A DNA stretch of 64,000 nucleotides from CALBPI01 sp039033695 (GCA_039033695.1 JBCCCC010000002.1:23544-87543); one strand, 5' to 3'. Positions 17,424-26,513 are shown, counted from the first letter of the stretch. A program made the numbers and translations. The notes: a model not told the origin generated them from the letters alone.

Positions 17424-17517
17424 GCCCGTCCCCGAGCGACCGAGCTAACGCAGCATCGCTTGACGCTGGCGGCATCATACCGGAGCATTCACCCGTCGAT
17501 GTCTGAGGGACAGGCGA

Positions 17518-17790
17518 ATGCGCCAAATCAAACGTGAGTTGATCATTGCTGCCGTTATTCTGGTCGCGACGGTTGTTGTGTTGTTTCCAATAACCTATGT
17601 GGTTGGCGGCAAGACGCTCGGGCCTTTCGGAGAGGATGGCTCGCTCGGAGACTTTATGGGCTCGCTGTTCGTCGCGCTGGCAGACGGCAACCTGGCAATT
17701 TGGTTTTTCCTGCTGACACCACTCGCTGCGATTGCCGTGGTTCGTGTAGGTTGGCTGGGGTTCAAAAAGCTCAAACCCCAGGCGCTGTGA
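17518..17790 (+). CDS. Small two-helix membrane protein of unknown function
   Basis: 90 residues with two predicted membrane segments (about 8-29 and 56-77) separated by a Gly-rich, weakly acidic loop (GGKTLGPFGEDGSLGDF). It opens with basic MRQIKRE. A good ribosome binding site (GAGGGAC) lies about 6 bases before ATG. It follows the previous small membrane protein by 94 bases and may be related in role, though not in sequence. Confidence 0.6.
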   Translation: MRQIKRELIIAAVILVATVVVLFPITYVVGGKTLGPFGEDGSLGDFMGSLFVALADGNLAIWFFLLTPLAAIAVVRVGWLGFKKLKPQAL

Positions 17791-17881
17791 TCTGCGTCAC
17801 ACTTTTGGCGCAACGCACGACACAGGTACTTGCCGACTGGCATAATTTTACAAAATACGGATATCCGAAGACACCCGCATC

Positions 17882-18229
17882 ATGATTGCTGCCTTGTTTG
17901 AAAAAATTCGCGAACTGCTGTCGCGTAATGACAGCAAAGACATTGCTCCTCCGGACGCCAAGATTCCGACCGGGCTCACGCGAGAGTTGCGTGACGCTAT
18001 GCAACGTAAGCCGGAAGACAATCTGCCGCGTGCCGGTGCACGGTTGCGCGGCCGAATCGAGTCGCCGAACGGGCACGAGAATGTGCTTATTATCGATAAT
18101 GAGCATACGGAAGAGCTGCTGGCGCTCACGGAAGACGCGGTGGAGAAAATGCAAGAAGAGGGTTTCGACCCCTACAACACTGACACATTTACAACGACGG
18201 GCGCCTGGGAAAACACCAAACGCCGCTAG
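17882..18229 (+). CDS. Hypothetical soluble protein
   Basis: 115 residues, charged and soluble, with no recognised family. It contains an Asp/Glu-rich region (NEHTEELLALTEDAVEKMQEEGFDPYNTD, positions about 73-101) predicted helical. No signal peptide. The ribosome binding site is weak, but the frame is open over the whole inter-gene stretch and has normal codon use. Product unknown. Confidence 0.55.
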   Translation: MIAALFEKIRELLSRNDSKDIAPPDAKIPTGLTRELRDAMQRKPEDNLPRAGARLRGRIESPNGHENVLIIDNEHTEELLALTEDAVEKMQEEGFDPYNTDTFTTTGAWENTKRR

Positions 18230-18364
18230 CACACCGAACAGGCACACTCGTGCCTCCGGTTAGACATAACCGCCCAAAACCCTCCGAAAAAAGGAACTGC
18301 CGCAAAGAAGCCGAGCGATCGCTTTGCTACCGTGACTCTTGAGATCCGTAGTTAAGGCAACGCG

Positions 18365-18868
18365 ATGATGCGAGCATCCACTTTGGCAACAGCTCTGGCA
18401 CTTGTCAGCACGCTCGCGTTCCATGCTGCCAGCGCGACCCAACCGACGACACGCATTGCAACTCAGGATCATATCGTGCCGATCGGCGGGCTGACGGTTA
18501 TCCCGGACGCCTTTCGATACCGTCCAAAATCCGTTGGGATTTCAGCGGGACCACAGTTGACACACTTGACGGAGAGCACCTACCTCGGGTCGACTTTGTC
18601 GCGAGCCTATGTCTCCGATCGCGAATCGCTGCTTAACACGATTCGCGCGCGTCGCGGACTGTCATTGCTAACCTTCTGGGAGAACAGTGCACGTTGCCTG
18701 TTTTTCGGCTTGAACCACCGTGGGGAGCCTGGGCTGAACCTGGTCTCCGTGCGGCGCCTGGAACGTCAGAGATGGTCGCAACCGTCAGAGACGGCGCAGC
18801 TCTACGCACATCTGACAGGGCAAGTGCGCCCCACCTTCCCCGTACCGCCTTCGGTTCTGGATCGATAG
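18365..18868 (+). CDS. Hypothetical exported protein
   Basis: 167 residues with a clear Sec signal peptide (MMRASTLATALALVSTLAFHAASA, cleavage likely after ASA near 24). The mature part is basic and has a single cysteine (NSARCLFF). Not recognised. AAGG precedes the ATG by about 7 bases. The gene ends five bases before the convergent M28 peptidase gene. Confidence 0.6.
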   Translation: MMRASTLATALALVSTLAFHAASATQPTTRIATQDHIVPIGGLTVIPDAFRYRPKSVGISAGPQLTHLTESTYLGSTLSRAYVSDRESLLNTIRARRGLSLLTFWENSARCLFFGLNHRGEPGLNLVSVRRLERQRWSQPSETAQLYAHLTGQVRPTFPVPPSVLDR

Positions 18869-18873
18869 GCAGC

Positions 18874-20535
18874 TCAGCGCCGTTGCGCGTCGCTCTGCGC
18901 GCGCAACGCATGAAACTCACTGGTAGGCAGCCAATCAGGCCAGGTATCTGAGGCCGCCAGTTCTCGAGCAACGCCAAGGTAGAGATTCAGATCCTGCTCA
19001 AGACCAGCCCAGTCCCAACCGTCGTGGATCTCATCAGAGGCTTGGTGGTAGCGCTCGCGGATATGCTGCTCGGACACGCGCAGGCCATACTCGCGCCCGA
19101 ACTCCACATGATCAACGCCGCCTTTGGCATACAAAACCGGCACGCCCTTCTTTGCAAAGCTGAAGTGATCTGACCGGTAGAAGAAACCTTTCTCCGGCGT
19201 AGGCTCTTGCACCAAGACACGGTTCTGCCCGGCGGCTGCCCGCGCCAAACTGTCTTCGAGCTCAGATGAGCCATAGCCAATAACTGTGACATCGTTCGTC
19301 GCACCATGAACGTTCATCGCGTCAATATTGATCAAGCCCGCCATCCGCGCTAGCGACACCGTTGGCTGCTCAGCAAACCATGCCGAGCCAAGCAAGCCCG
19401 ATTCCTCGGCAGTCACTGCCAGGAACAGGTAGCTACGTCGACGTGGCTCATCCGCCAGAACACGCGCCATTTCAAGCAACGCCGCGGTGCCAGTGGCATT
19501 GTCGACGGCACCGTTGTAGATGCTGTCTTCCTCGCCATTGTCGACAATGCCGAAGTGATCCCAGTGCGCTGTGAAGGCCACCGTCTCGTCATCAGCCGCA
19601 CCAGGCAGCAGCGCAACGACGTTCTGTGAAACTGATGGCGTCAACGTACTTTGGATCGCCGTCGACACGCTCGCGCCCAACGGGATCGCCGAGAATTCAC
19701 GCGATGATGCCAGGCTGACCAGCTCAGCGAAATCGTGCCCGAACGCTGCAAATAACGCTGCCGCCGCATTGCCAGATATCCAGCCCTCGAATGCGCAGCG
19801 ACCCGCGTTGCGGTCATCTGACTGCAACGTGAACTGTTCACCGGTCCAACCGCCCTCGACCACGCCCCATGGATAACCCGCCGCGCCTGTCTCATGAACG
19901 ATGATGACACCGGCAGCACCTTGTCGTGCGGCCTCTTCGAACTTGTAACTCCAGCGGCCGTAGAAAGTCATCTTATTGCCAGTGAACAGCGCATCGTTGC
20001 CCGTCGCATACCCCGGGTCATTGACCAGCAACACGACGGTCTTGCCAGCAACATCAATGCCCTCGTAGTCGTTCCAGTCGTATTCCGGCGCCACAATACC
20101 GTAGCCGGCAAAAACGACCTCGCTGTCGGTAACTGCAACCGAGTTGACCTGGCGGCTGGTCAGAACCACCGCATCGTCGCCGATATCAAGCACCACGCTC
20201 ACGTCGTCGTTTCGAAAATTGAGTGGCGACACATCCGTTGGCGTTATTGACATCAGCGCAACGTCCTGCACGAAACTGCCATTGTTACCACCGATCGCAC
20301 CAGCGGCCTCGAACTGGGAAACCAGATAGTCGACAGTCAGCTCCTCACCGACAGACGATGGCGCGCGACCGGCAAACTCATCCGAGGAAAGCACTTCGAC
20401 ATCTTTTCGGAAGCGGTCAACGTCTACCCCGGTCATCGATTGGCCTGCTACAGCGGGCGCAGCCGAGCGGTTATGGGTGTCTGAGCACGCACCGAGCAAG
20501 CAAGCAGCTACGACCGTCACGATGAGTCTTGGCAT
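18874..20535 (-). CDS. M28 family zinc aminopeptidase lipoprotein with PA domain
   Basis: 553 residues from ATG 20533-20535, chosen because GGAGG lies 6 bases upstream and because it opens a signal peptide with lipobox LLGACS. A protease-associated (PA) domain is inserted (about 150-290; AGVIIVHETG). The M28 di-zinc site is visible: AHWDHFG, GAVDNATG, AEESGLLGSAW, NIDAMN and the final histidine in GGVDHVEFG. Such enzymes remove N-terminal residues from peptides in the periplasm or outside. It is divergent from dps. Confidence 0.93.
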   Translation of the reverse strand: MPRLIVTVVAACLLGACSDTHNRSAAPAVAGQSMTGVDVDRFRKDVEVLSSDEFAGRAPSSVGEELTVDYLVSQFEAAGAIGGNNGSFVQDVALMSITPTDVSPLNFRNDDVSVVLDIGDDAVVLTSRQVNSVAVTDSEVVFAGYGIVAPEYDWNDYEGIDVAGKTVVLLVNDPGYATGNDALFTGNKMTFYGRWSYKFEEAARQGAAGVIIVHETGAAGYPWGVVEGGWTGEQFTLQSDDRNAGRCAFEGWISGNAAAALFAAFGHDFAELVSLASSREFSAIPLGASVSTAIQSTLTPSVSQNVVALLPGAADDETVAFTAHWDHFGIVDNGEEDSIYNGAVDNATGTAALLEMARVLADEPRRRSYLFLAVTAEESGLLGSAWFAEQPTVSLARMAGLINIDAMNVHGATNDVTVIGYGSSELEDSLARAAAGQNRVLVQEPTPEKGFFYRSDHFSFAKKGVPVLYAKGGVDHVEFGREYGLRVSEQHIRERYHQASDEIHDGWDWAGLEQDLNLYLGVARELAASDTWPDWLPTSEFHALRAQSDAQRR

Positions 20536-20683
20536 TGAAAGCCTCCATCTACTGATATCTGGGCCCACACATGAGGCTGCGTCTATCGCAGCGATTCAAA
20601 CAATCAACTGGAGGCGCCGAATGCGCCACCCTATTATGGGGCTATTGAATACGCAATCCCAAGACTCACAAGGAACACTAGAG

Positions 20684-21151
20684 ATGAAGATCAATATCGG
20701 CATTGAGACTGACGATCGAGAGAAAATCGCCGCCGGCTTGTCACGGCTGTTAGCGGATTCCTATACGACCTACCTCAAAACCCACAATTTTCACTGGAAT
20801 GTGACGGGCCCCATGTTTGCGACGTTACACACACTGTTCGAGACACACTACCTGGAGCTCGCGACGGCAGTGGACGAAATCGCAGAACGCATTCGTGCGC
20901 TGGGTATGCCCGCGCCGGGCTCGTATGCAGCATTCTCAAAGTTGTCAGTGATCGAGGAAGAAACGGGCACACCAACTGCCGAGGAAATGATCCGCCAGTT
21001 GGTCCAGGCACAGGAGGCTGTGGCACGCACGGCTCGCGAAGTGATGCCACTTGCAGATGCAGCGGCCGACGAACCAACCGCGGATTTGCTGACACAGCGG
21101 ATGCAAGTGCATGAGAAAAACGCCTGGATGCTGCGCAGCTTGCTGGCCTAG
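20684..21151 (+). CDS. dps: Dps family DNA-binding/ferroxidase protein
   Basis: 155 residues from ATG 20684, with AAGGA 9 bases upstream; an in-frame extension back to 20477 overlaps the M28 gene and lacks family support. Dps dodecamers oxidise and store iron with H2O2 and protect DNA. The ferroxidase motif is visible as HNFHWNVTG and the helix FETHYLELATAVDEIAERI, the latter supplying the D/E ligands. The N-terminus is short and not lysine-rich, so direct DNA binding may be weak. Confidence 0.93.
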   Translation: MKINIGIETDDREKIAAGLSRLLADSYTTYLKTHNFHWNVTGPMFATLHTLFETHYLELATAVDEIAERIRALGMPAPGSYAAFSKLSVIEEETGTPTAEEMIRQLVQAQEAVARTAREVMPLADAAADEPTADLLTQRMQVHEKNAWMLRSLLA

Positions 21152-21233
21152 GGTACGCGCGGGTCGTATTGACGAGGTACGACCCGCCGCGTACGCTCGC
21201 GAATAAATAACGAGCTGTACCAGGGAACTTCCA

Positions 21234-21806
21234 ATGACCATCAGAATTGCGTTTGATCTTAGCGAAAATGATCTTGAGCACTTTCGTATCATCATGCGTC
21301 AGGCGCGAAAGAACGCCCAGACGCTGTCTGAGCAACAGATTATAGCTGGCGCCAATGACTTGATGGCTGAGGTTGGCGAGACCAACGTACCGGACTTTAT
21401 TGGCGACAGACTGGGCAAGCTCAAGGTCATGACCAGCATGTTGACCGACAGCGAATGGCAACTGCCCGAGGAAGAGACAAGCCGTGTGCTCAGCGCGTTA
21501 GCCTATTTCAGTGAGCCTGACGATCTGATTCCAGACCATATCCCGGGCCTGGGCTTTCTAGATGATGCAATCATGGTCGAGCTGGTCGTGCGGGAACTCA
21601 AACATGAGATCCAGGCCTACGAAGACTTCTGCGAGTTCCGCAGTCGGGAAGAAGCCAAACGCAAAGCAGACGATGACGAGGTAACACGCGAACAGTGGCT
21701 AGCAGGGCGGCGGGCAGAACTGCATTCGCGCATGCGCCGTCGCCGGCGTGGCTCGCGTCGCAGAACCGGCGGTGCCTCGCTCAAATCGCCTTTTTCGATC
21801 TTTTGA
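21234..21806 (+). CDS. YkvA/DUF1232 family protein
   Basis: 190 residues. The DUF1232 signature lies at about 70-125 (ALAYFSEPDDLIPDHIPGLGFLDDA), a short region often found next to membranes in YkvA-like proteins; function unknown. N-terminal sequence is mostly helical and polar. The C-terminal tail (about 145-190) is very basic (RMRRRRRGSRRRTGG), suggesting nucleic-acid or membrane-surface contact. The downstream gene starts 15 bases after its stop, so they likely form a two-gene operon. Confidence 0.85.
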   Translation: MTIRIAFDLSENDLEHFRIIMRQARKNAQTLSEQQIIAGANDLMAEVGETNVPDFIGDRLGKLKVMTSMLTDSEWQLPEEETSRVLSALAYFSEPDDLIPDHIPGLGFLDDAIMVELVVRELKHEIQAYEDFCEFRSREEAKRKADDDEVTREQWLAGRRAELHSRMRRRRRGSRRRTGGASLKSPFSIF

Positions 21807-21821
21807 CCCGGACTCATTAGC

Positions 21822-22115
21822 GTGCCAGAAGCGCCCGCCAAGACAGTCATCCTCCAAGATACCTTGGTTGCCAAGTTGGACGAGCGAATCCAGCAGACGT
21901 CCAACCCTGAAGAACGCGCCCGCCTGCTCGAGCGTTTCCAACGCCACGCAAACGATTATCGGACACTCGGACTGATGCGCGAGCTGCCCGTCTTTGCCGA
22001 GCCAGCACTGCACGCCTTCCAGCAGCTGTCGGCTGACGACACCGCAACGCTCGATCAACAAGCGCTAATGAGCGTGCTGTCAGCAGCTTACCAAACAGTG
22101 TGCAGTAAGTACTGA
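21822..22115 (+). CDS. Hypothetical small protein
   Basis: 97 residues starting with GTG (MPEAPAKTVIL). Mostly helical, soluble, with a charged middle (SNPEERARLLERFQRHANDY) and one C-terminal cysteine. Not recognised. It is placed directly behind the DUF1232 gene and convergent with the small membrane protein at 22154. Confidence 0.55.
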   Translation: MPEAPAKTVILQDTLVAKLDERIQQTSNPEERARLLERFQRHANDYRTLGLMRELPVFAEPALHAFQQLSADDTATLDQQALMSVLSAAYQTVCSKY

Positions 22116-22153
22116 CGCGCGCAACACCGCCAGCAGGTGGCGCAGGACTTCGC

Positions 22154-22441
22154 CTACGCCGGCCAGTGGTATGCGGCGATCAGAACAAAGCCTATCCACA
22201 TGCCAGCCTGCGCATACCAACGCCAGCTTTGCTCTTTTATCAAACCAATGAAACTTGCTGCACTGAGCACAGTCAAAACAGCGAACAAACCCACACTATT
22301 CAGAACGGATTCCAACTCGTCTCTCACGCGCGGCTCATCGAGTCCAATCAGCACAAACATCAGGATGGCAACCGCCAAACCCAGCGTAATTGACGCCGCA
22401 GAACCCAGCACGACACCTGTAATTATGGTTAATGGACGCAT
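22154..22441 (-). CDS. Small membrane protein of unknown function
   Basis: 95 residues from ATG at 22439-22441; a GTG six codons earlier (22459) is also possible. Three hydrophobic segments fill most of the chain: TIITGVVLGSAASITLGLAV..., VGLFAVLTVLSAASFIGLI and YAQAGMWIGFVLIAAYHW. No family recognised. It is divergent from prc. Confidence 0.6.
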   Translation of the reverse strand: MRPLTIITGVVLGSAASITLGLAVAILMFVLIGLDEPRVRDELESVLNSVGLFAVLTVLSAASFIGLIKEQSWRWYAQAGMWIGFVLIAAYHWPA

Positions 22442-22506
22442 AGTTTTTTTCTTGGACACGCGCAGGGCGCATGCCGTCGCTCGGCGGATTGATTTAAATG
22501 TGGGTT

Positions 22507-22529
22507 TTGACTAGCTTTTCTTTAGTCAA
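22507..22529. promoter_or_regulatory. Inverted repeat upstream of prc
   Basis: TTGACTA and TAGTCAA form a perfect 7-bp inverted repeat with a 9-base T-rich spacer in the 200-bp gap between the divergent small membrane gene and prc. It could be an operator, or a small hairpin in the prc leader; nothing else supports a role. Confidence 0.3.
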
Positions 22530-22640
22530 TGGTGCTAAAAAAGACGCTAGCGTTCAGACCGTACTCCGGCCATGGCGCAAGCTTAACCGCTCATGACGAG
22601 TATCGGCAAACTGACCAGGCAATTCGACAGACAGGACACT

Positions 22641-24749
22641 ATGACCTACAGCAATCCTCTGATTCGACTCATGACCGTCGGCGCCGCTCTGGCGCTGCTT
22701 ATGCTCACTACCGGCGGCAATGCTGCCGGAGAGACCAAACGCAGTGAAACAGATGCATTGCAGGCCTCAGCGCACCATCACAGAATCAGCTCGCTGGTCA
22801 CGCGTTTCATAGAGAAGTCGCACTACACGTTGCCGCCCGTTGACGACGCACTGTCTGCACAAATATTAGACACCTATATTGAAGCATTAGACTCCAACAA
22901 GTTGTATTTTCTCGACAGCGACATTCGTCGCTTCGAGCGCTATCGCAATCGCATAGACAACATGGTTGTCGGCGCATCGCTGGAGCCAGTCTTCGATATC
23001 TTTCGCACCTACCAAACACGTGCCGAAGAGCGTTGGCGCTATGCGCGTACATTGCTCGAGCAGGAACCTGATTTCAGCGTCGACGAATCTTTCCGTTTCG
23101 ACCGTGAAGACGTCTCCTGGGCCGCGGATAAAGCTGAGCTGGATGAGATATGGCGCAAGCGCGTCAAGAACGATGCACTGAACTTACTGTTGACCGACAC
23201 CGAGTGGGACGATACTCAGGAGAAGCTGCAAAAGCGCTACAAGCGGTTCACTAAGCAGATCGACCAGGTCAACTCTGACGATGTGTTCGAAATATTCATG
23301 AATGCATTTGCGCGCACGCTCGACCCACACTCGAGCTATCTATCGCCGCGCAATTCCGAGGAATATCGCATCCAGATGAGCTTGTCGTACTTCGGCATTG
23401 GTGCCTCGCTGCAAACAGAAGACGAGTTCGTCAAAGTCATGAATGTGATCACCGGCGGCCCTGCCGCGCTGGACGGCACGTTAAAGCCTTCCGATAGGAT
23501 TGTTGGCGTTGGCGAAGGCGCGTCCGGCGAGATCGTCGATGTCATCGGCTGGCGACTCGATGACGTTGTGCAACTCATTCGCGGCCCACGCGATACGGTT
23601 GTGCGGCTGCAGATTCTCCCCGGGGGCGCAATGCCCGGGGATGAGCAGACAATCCTGGAACTCACCCGTGGCCAGGTCAAACTGGAAGAACAAGCAGCTA
23701 AGAGCTCGGTGATTTCGGTTCCCCGCGAGGACCGCGAACTGCGAATCGGTGTCATCAATATACCGAGCTTCTATCGCGACTATCAGGCCCAGCAGGCTGG
23801 CGAAAGAGACTTCAAGAGCACGACACGCGACGTACAACGCATTCTGACGGAACTGCAGGCTGAGGGCGTAGACGGCGTGGTCGTCGACTTGCGCGGCAAT
23901 GGCGGCGGGCATCTGACGGAAGCCACAATGCTCTCCGGGTTATTTATCGATCAGGGCCCAGTTGTGCAACTGCGTTATGCGCGCTCGCAAGTGGAAGTGC
24001 TGCGCGATCCGGTGCCGAGCGTCGCCTATGATGGTCCGCTGGCGGTACTGGTTGATCGTTTCAGCGCGTCGGCCTCCGAGATCTTTGCTGGCGCGATTCA
24101 GGATTACGAGCGCGGCGTTGTGCTTGGGCAGCAGACATTTGGCAAAGGTTCTGTGCAGAATCTATACAACCTTGACCAGTTTGTTCCCCGCAGCGAAGGC
24201 GAAGGGCTCGGGCAGCTGACGCTGACCATTGGTAAATACTATCGCGTGACCGGCGACAGTACACAAAATCGGGGCGTACTGCCGGACATTGAGCTGCCAT
24301 CTATGATCGACGCAAAAGAATTCGGCGAAAGTACCAGACCGCGCGCCCTGCCCTGGGATCAAATCCAGCAAACTCGTTTCCGTGCGGGCAGCCCGCTGGA
24401 CGCGCAGATCCAGACGCTGGCGAAGAATCTCGAGTCTCGACTGGCTGGCGATCCGGATCATGAATTTTTGCTCAGCGACCTGGAGGCCGTGCGCGCCAAT
24501 CGGGCTCGCGATACCGTATCGCTGAATCTTGAGACTCGTAAGAGCGAACGCGAGCAATTCCGTGAGGATCGGCTCAAGCGCGAAAATGCCCGGCGCGCAG
24601 CTGCGGGACTAGAGGCGCTCGAGAGCCTAGAAGCGCTCGAGGAAGCTGAGCCACCCGATATCGTACTGAACGAAGCGGCGGACGTGGTGGCCGATATGGT
24701 CGCATTGAACGTGCATCAAGGCATCACCAGAACAGCACAAAACCGTTAG
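22641..24749 (+). CDS. prc: Tail-specific (C-terminal processing) protease
   Basis: 702 residues from ATG 22641, with AGGA 5-6 bases upstream; the 16-codon upstream extension is less likely. The signal peptide ends near GGNAAG. Prc is a periplasmic S41 serine protease that trims C-terminal tails and regulates peptidoglycan hydrolases. The N-terminal helical region (about 40-220), PDZ domain (about 230-320) and S41 core with DRFSASASEIFAGA (Ser) and QQTFGKGSVQ (Lys) are clear. A Glu-rich helical stretch with the repeat EALE.LEALEE lies near the C-terminus, and a strong terminator follows. Confidence 0.95.
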   Translation: MTYSNPLIRLMTVGAALALLMLTTGGNAAGETKRSETDALQASAHHHRISSLVTRFIEKSHYTLPPVDDALSAQILDTYIEALDSNKLYFLDSDIRRFERYRNRIDNMVVGASLEPVFDIFRTYQTRAEERWRYARTLLEQEPDFSVDESFRFDREDVSWAADKAELDEIWRKRVKNDALNLLLTDTEWDDTQEKLQKRYKRFTKQIDQVNSDDVFEIFMNAFARTLDPHSSYLSPRNSEEYRIQMSLSYFGIGASLQTEDEFVKVMNVITGGPAALDGTLKPSDRIVGVGEGASGEIVDVIGWRLDDVVQLIRGPRDTVVRLQILPGGAMPGDEQTILELTRGQVKLEEQAAKSSVISVPREDRELRIGVINIPSFYRDYQAQQAGERDFKSTTRDVQRILTELQAEGVDGVVVDLRGNGGGHLTEATMLSGLFIDQGPVVQLRYARSQVEVLRDPVPSVAYDGPLAVLVDRFSASASEIFAGAIQDYERGVVLGQQTFGKGSVQNLYNLDQFVPRSEGEGLGQLTLTIGKYYRVTGDSTQNRGVLPDIELPSMIDAKEFGESTRPRALPWDQIQQTRFRAGSPLDAQIQTLAKNLESRLAGDPDHEFLLSDLEAVRANRARDTVSLNLETRKSEREQFREDRLKRENARRAAAGLEALESLEALEEAEPPDIVLNEAADVVADMVALNVHQGITRTAQNR

Positions 24750-24764
24750 CCTTATGTCCGGAAG

Positions 24765-24796
24765 AAGCCGGTCGACGATGGTCGGCCGGCTTTTTT
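24765..24796 (+). terminator. Rho-independent terminator of prc
   Basis: A 12-bp stem (24765-24776 with 24781-24792, one G-T pair) with a GATG loop ends in a run of six T (24791-24796). Placed 15 bases after the prc stop. Confidence 0.93.
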
Positions 24797-24945
24797 ATGC
24801 GTGCTATAGCGCGAACCAATTACGCAACCATCTACCGATGCATGCTACATCGACAGCACCATGTCACCACCATCTAACTGATTTTTAATAGTTTAATCAG
24901 CCGCGGACTCGATAAATTCCAATTTCAAGCCTCAGATCTATTGCA

Positions 24946-24988
24946 GGTGTTGTGTTGGTGTTATATCTTACTACACCACTAACACACC
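24946..24988. promoter_or_regulatory. Double dyad operator candidate before the RND operon
   Basis: Four 5-bp elements are arranged with exact symmetry about position 24967: GGTGT at 24946-24950 and 24957-24961, ACACC at 24973-24977 and 24984-24988. Elements on each side repeat at 11 bp, about one helical turn, as for two dimers or a cooperative repressor. The centre (TATATCTTA) resembles a -10 region. The A+T-rich stretch 24800-25009 otherwise shows no gene. A regulator binding here would control the efflux operon; no regulator gene is adjacent. Confidence 0.5.
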
Positions 24989-25009
24989 CAACCGGATTAC
25001 TGTGCGCGC

Positions 25010-25318
25010 ATGACACGCCGTTCCACTGCATCAACCCCGCTGTCCGAGTGCGGCTCCTTGCCGGCGCCTTATGCCCTTGACACCCCGCTTAGCCGTAGCC
25101 GATACACCATGGTCATTGCTGCAGCGCTAGCACTAATTTGGCAACAGAGTTTCTTGGTGACAGATGCAACCAAACCGGCTTCGGCGGCATCAAATACCAG
25201 TATCACTGCACCTGAGTTCCTGCCAATTCTCGAGTTCGCGGCAGCTGGAGGCCAAGTCATGCCGCAAACGACAGTCGACACACCTGCCAAAACGCAGCCC
25301 AACGAATTTTCTTTTTAG
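25010..25318 (+). CDS. Possible small membrane-anchored protein heading the RND operon
   Basis: 102 residues, not recognised. One hydrophobic segment (about 34-50; VIAAALALIWQQ) lies between a polar, Ser/Pro-rich N-terminus and a Thr/Pro-rich C-terminus, as in a single-span protein or an uncleaved signal. No clear ribosome binding site is seen. It ends 24 bases before the adaptor gene and follows the dyad. It might be a leader peptide, a small efflux accessory protein, or a chance frame. Confidence 0.4.
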   Translation: MTRRSTASTPLSECGSLPAPYALDTPLSRSRYTMVIAAALALIWQQSFLVTDATKPASAASNTSITAPEFLPILEFAAAGGQVMPQTTVDTPAKTQPNEFSF

Positions 25319-25342
25319 CCCTCAAAAAAAACAGGCTTTGCC

Positions 25343-26509
25343 ATGCACCTTAACTTTCGCCTTCTGCTCATCTCGCTCACCTTGCTGCTCACGTTGACAC
25401 TTAGTGCCTGCGGCGGTGGCGGTGGCGGTAACGACGATGACACAGCGACGGACGATGACACCACTGCCGAGGCGTCGTCGGCGCAGGACGCAGAAGACGA
25501 TGAAGACACGCCGGTCATTCCCGTTGAGGTGATCAACCTGACGCGGGGCAACGTATATGCCGCGTATACAGGCTCGGCCTCGCTCGAGGCGTTTGAGGAG
25601 GCAGTGGTCGTGGCCAAGGTCGGCGGCGAAGTGCGGGAGATCCTGGTTGAAGAAGGTGACCGTGTCGAGAGTGGTGACGTATTAGCTCGGCTTGACGGAG
25701 ACCGTCTGCGCCTCGAGCTGCAACAAGCCGAGGCGAACCTTGCCAAATTGCAGCAAGAGTATCAGCGGCAGGTCGAACTCAACGAGCGCGGCCTGGTCGC
25801 TGCCAGCGCGTTCGAAACCACCAAATACGAGCTCGATGCGCTGCGCGCTGCAAACCGCATGGCAGAGCTTGAGTATCGATACACCACCATTCGTGCGCCA
25901 ATATCAGGCGTCATTTCACAAAGAGATATCAAGGTGGGTAACACGATCGACCGCAACGCAGCCACATTTACGCTGACGGCGTTAGACCCTCTCGTTGCCT
26001 ACCTGTTTATTCCTGAACGCGAGTTCGGCCGCATCGCAGCGGGCCAAGCCGTGAAGCTGACGATCGACGCACTGCCAGGTACGCAGTTTGACGGCACGAT
26101 TGCCCGTATCAGTCCGACCGTTGATGCTGAATCAGGCACGTTTAAGGCCACCGTTAAAGTCGACGACGACCAACAACGCGTCAAGCCAGGTATGTTCGGT
26201 CGGTTTGCGATCATTTATGACGAGCAACGCGATGCACTACTGCTGCCACGCGATGCCGTCATTGAAGCGGAGAGCGGCGATAGCGTGTATGTCATCAAGG
26301 ATGGCGTCGCCTCCAAAGTGCCCGTTGACACCGGTTACGTCTGGGATCAGCAAGTCGCGATTCTGGATGGGCTGCAGGATGATGACCGGGTCGTCATCGT
26401 CGGCCAGGCCGCGTTGCAGGACGGCACCAAGGTGCGGGTTATTGGAGATCCGGAACCAGAGACGGCCAACACTGAGTCGACAACGACTGCTGCAACCACC
26501 GAAGGCTAG
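25343..26509 (+). CDS. RND efflux periplasmic adaptor lipoprotein
   Basis: 388 residues. Signal peptide with lipobox LSACG (C23), then poly-Gly and a very acidic linker (about 30-57). The adaptor (HlyD/MFP) body follows: a lipoyl half-motif (AKVGGEVREILVEEGDRVESGDVLARLD), a coiled-coil hairpin (about 115-170), the second lipoyl half (IRAPISGVISQRDIKVGNTI) and the beta-barrel (VDAESGTFKATVKV). Adaptors link an inner-membrane RND pump to an outer-membrane channel. The permease gene follows after 4 bases. No TolC-like channel gene is in the operon. Confidence 0.94.
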   Translation: MHLNFRLLLISLTLLLTLTLSACGGGGGGNDDDTATDDDTTAEASSAQDAEDDEDTPVIPVEVINLTRGNVYAAYTGSASLEAFEEAVVVAKVGGEVREILVEEGDRVESGDVLARLDGDRLRLELQQAEANLAKLQQEYQRQVELNERGLVAASAFETTKYELDALRAANRMAELEYRYTTIRAPISGVISQRDIKVGNTIDRNAATFTLTALDPLVAYLFIPEREFGRIAAGQAVKLTIDALPGTQFDGTIARISPTVDAESGTFKATVKVDDDQQRVKPGMFGRFAIIYDEQRDALLLPRDAVIEAESGDSVYVIKDGVASKVPVDTGYVWDQQVAILDGLQDDDRVVIVGQAALQDGTKVRVIGDPEPETANTESTTTAATTEG

Positions 26510-26513
26510 ATAG

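Noticed and set aside
20477..20683. N-terminal extension of Dps
   Set aside because: Overlaps the M28 start; the ribosome binding site and family length favour 20684.
24597..24654. Short repeat in the 3' part of prc (EALESLEALEE)
   Set aside because: Two imperfect copies of a few codons in a helical tail; not a meaningful repeat element.
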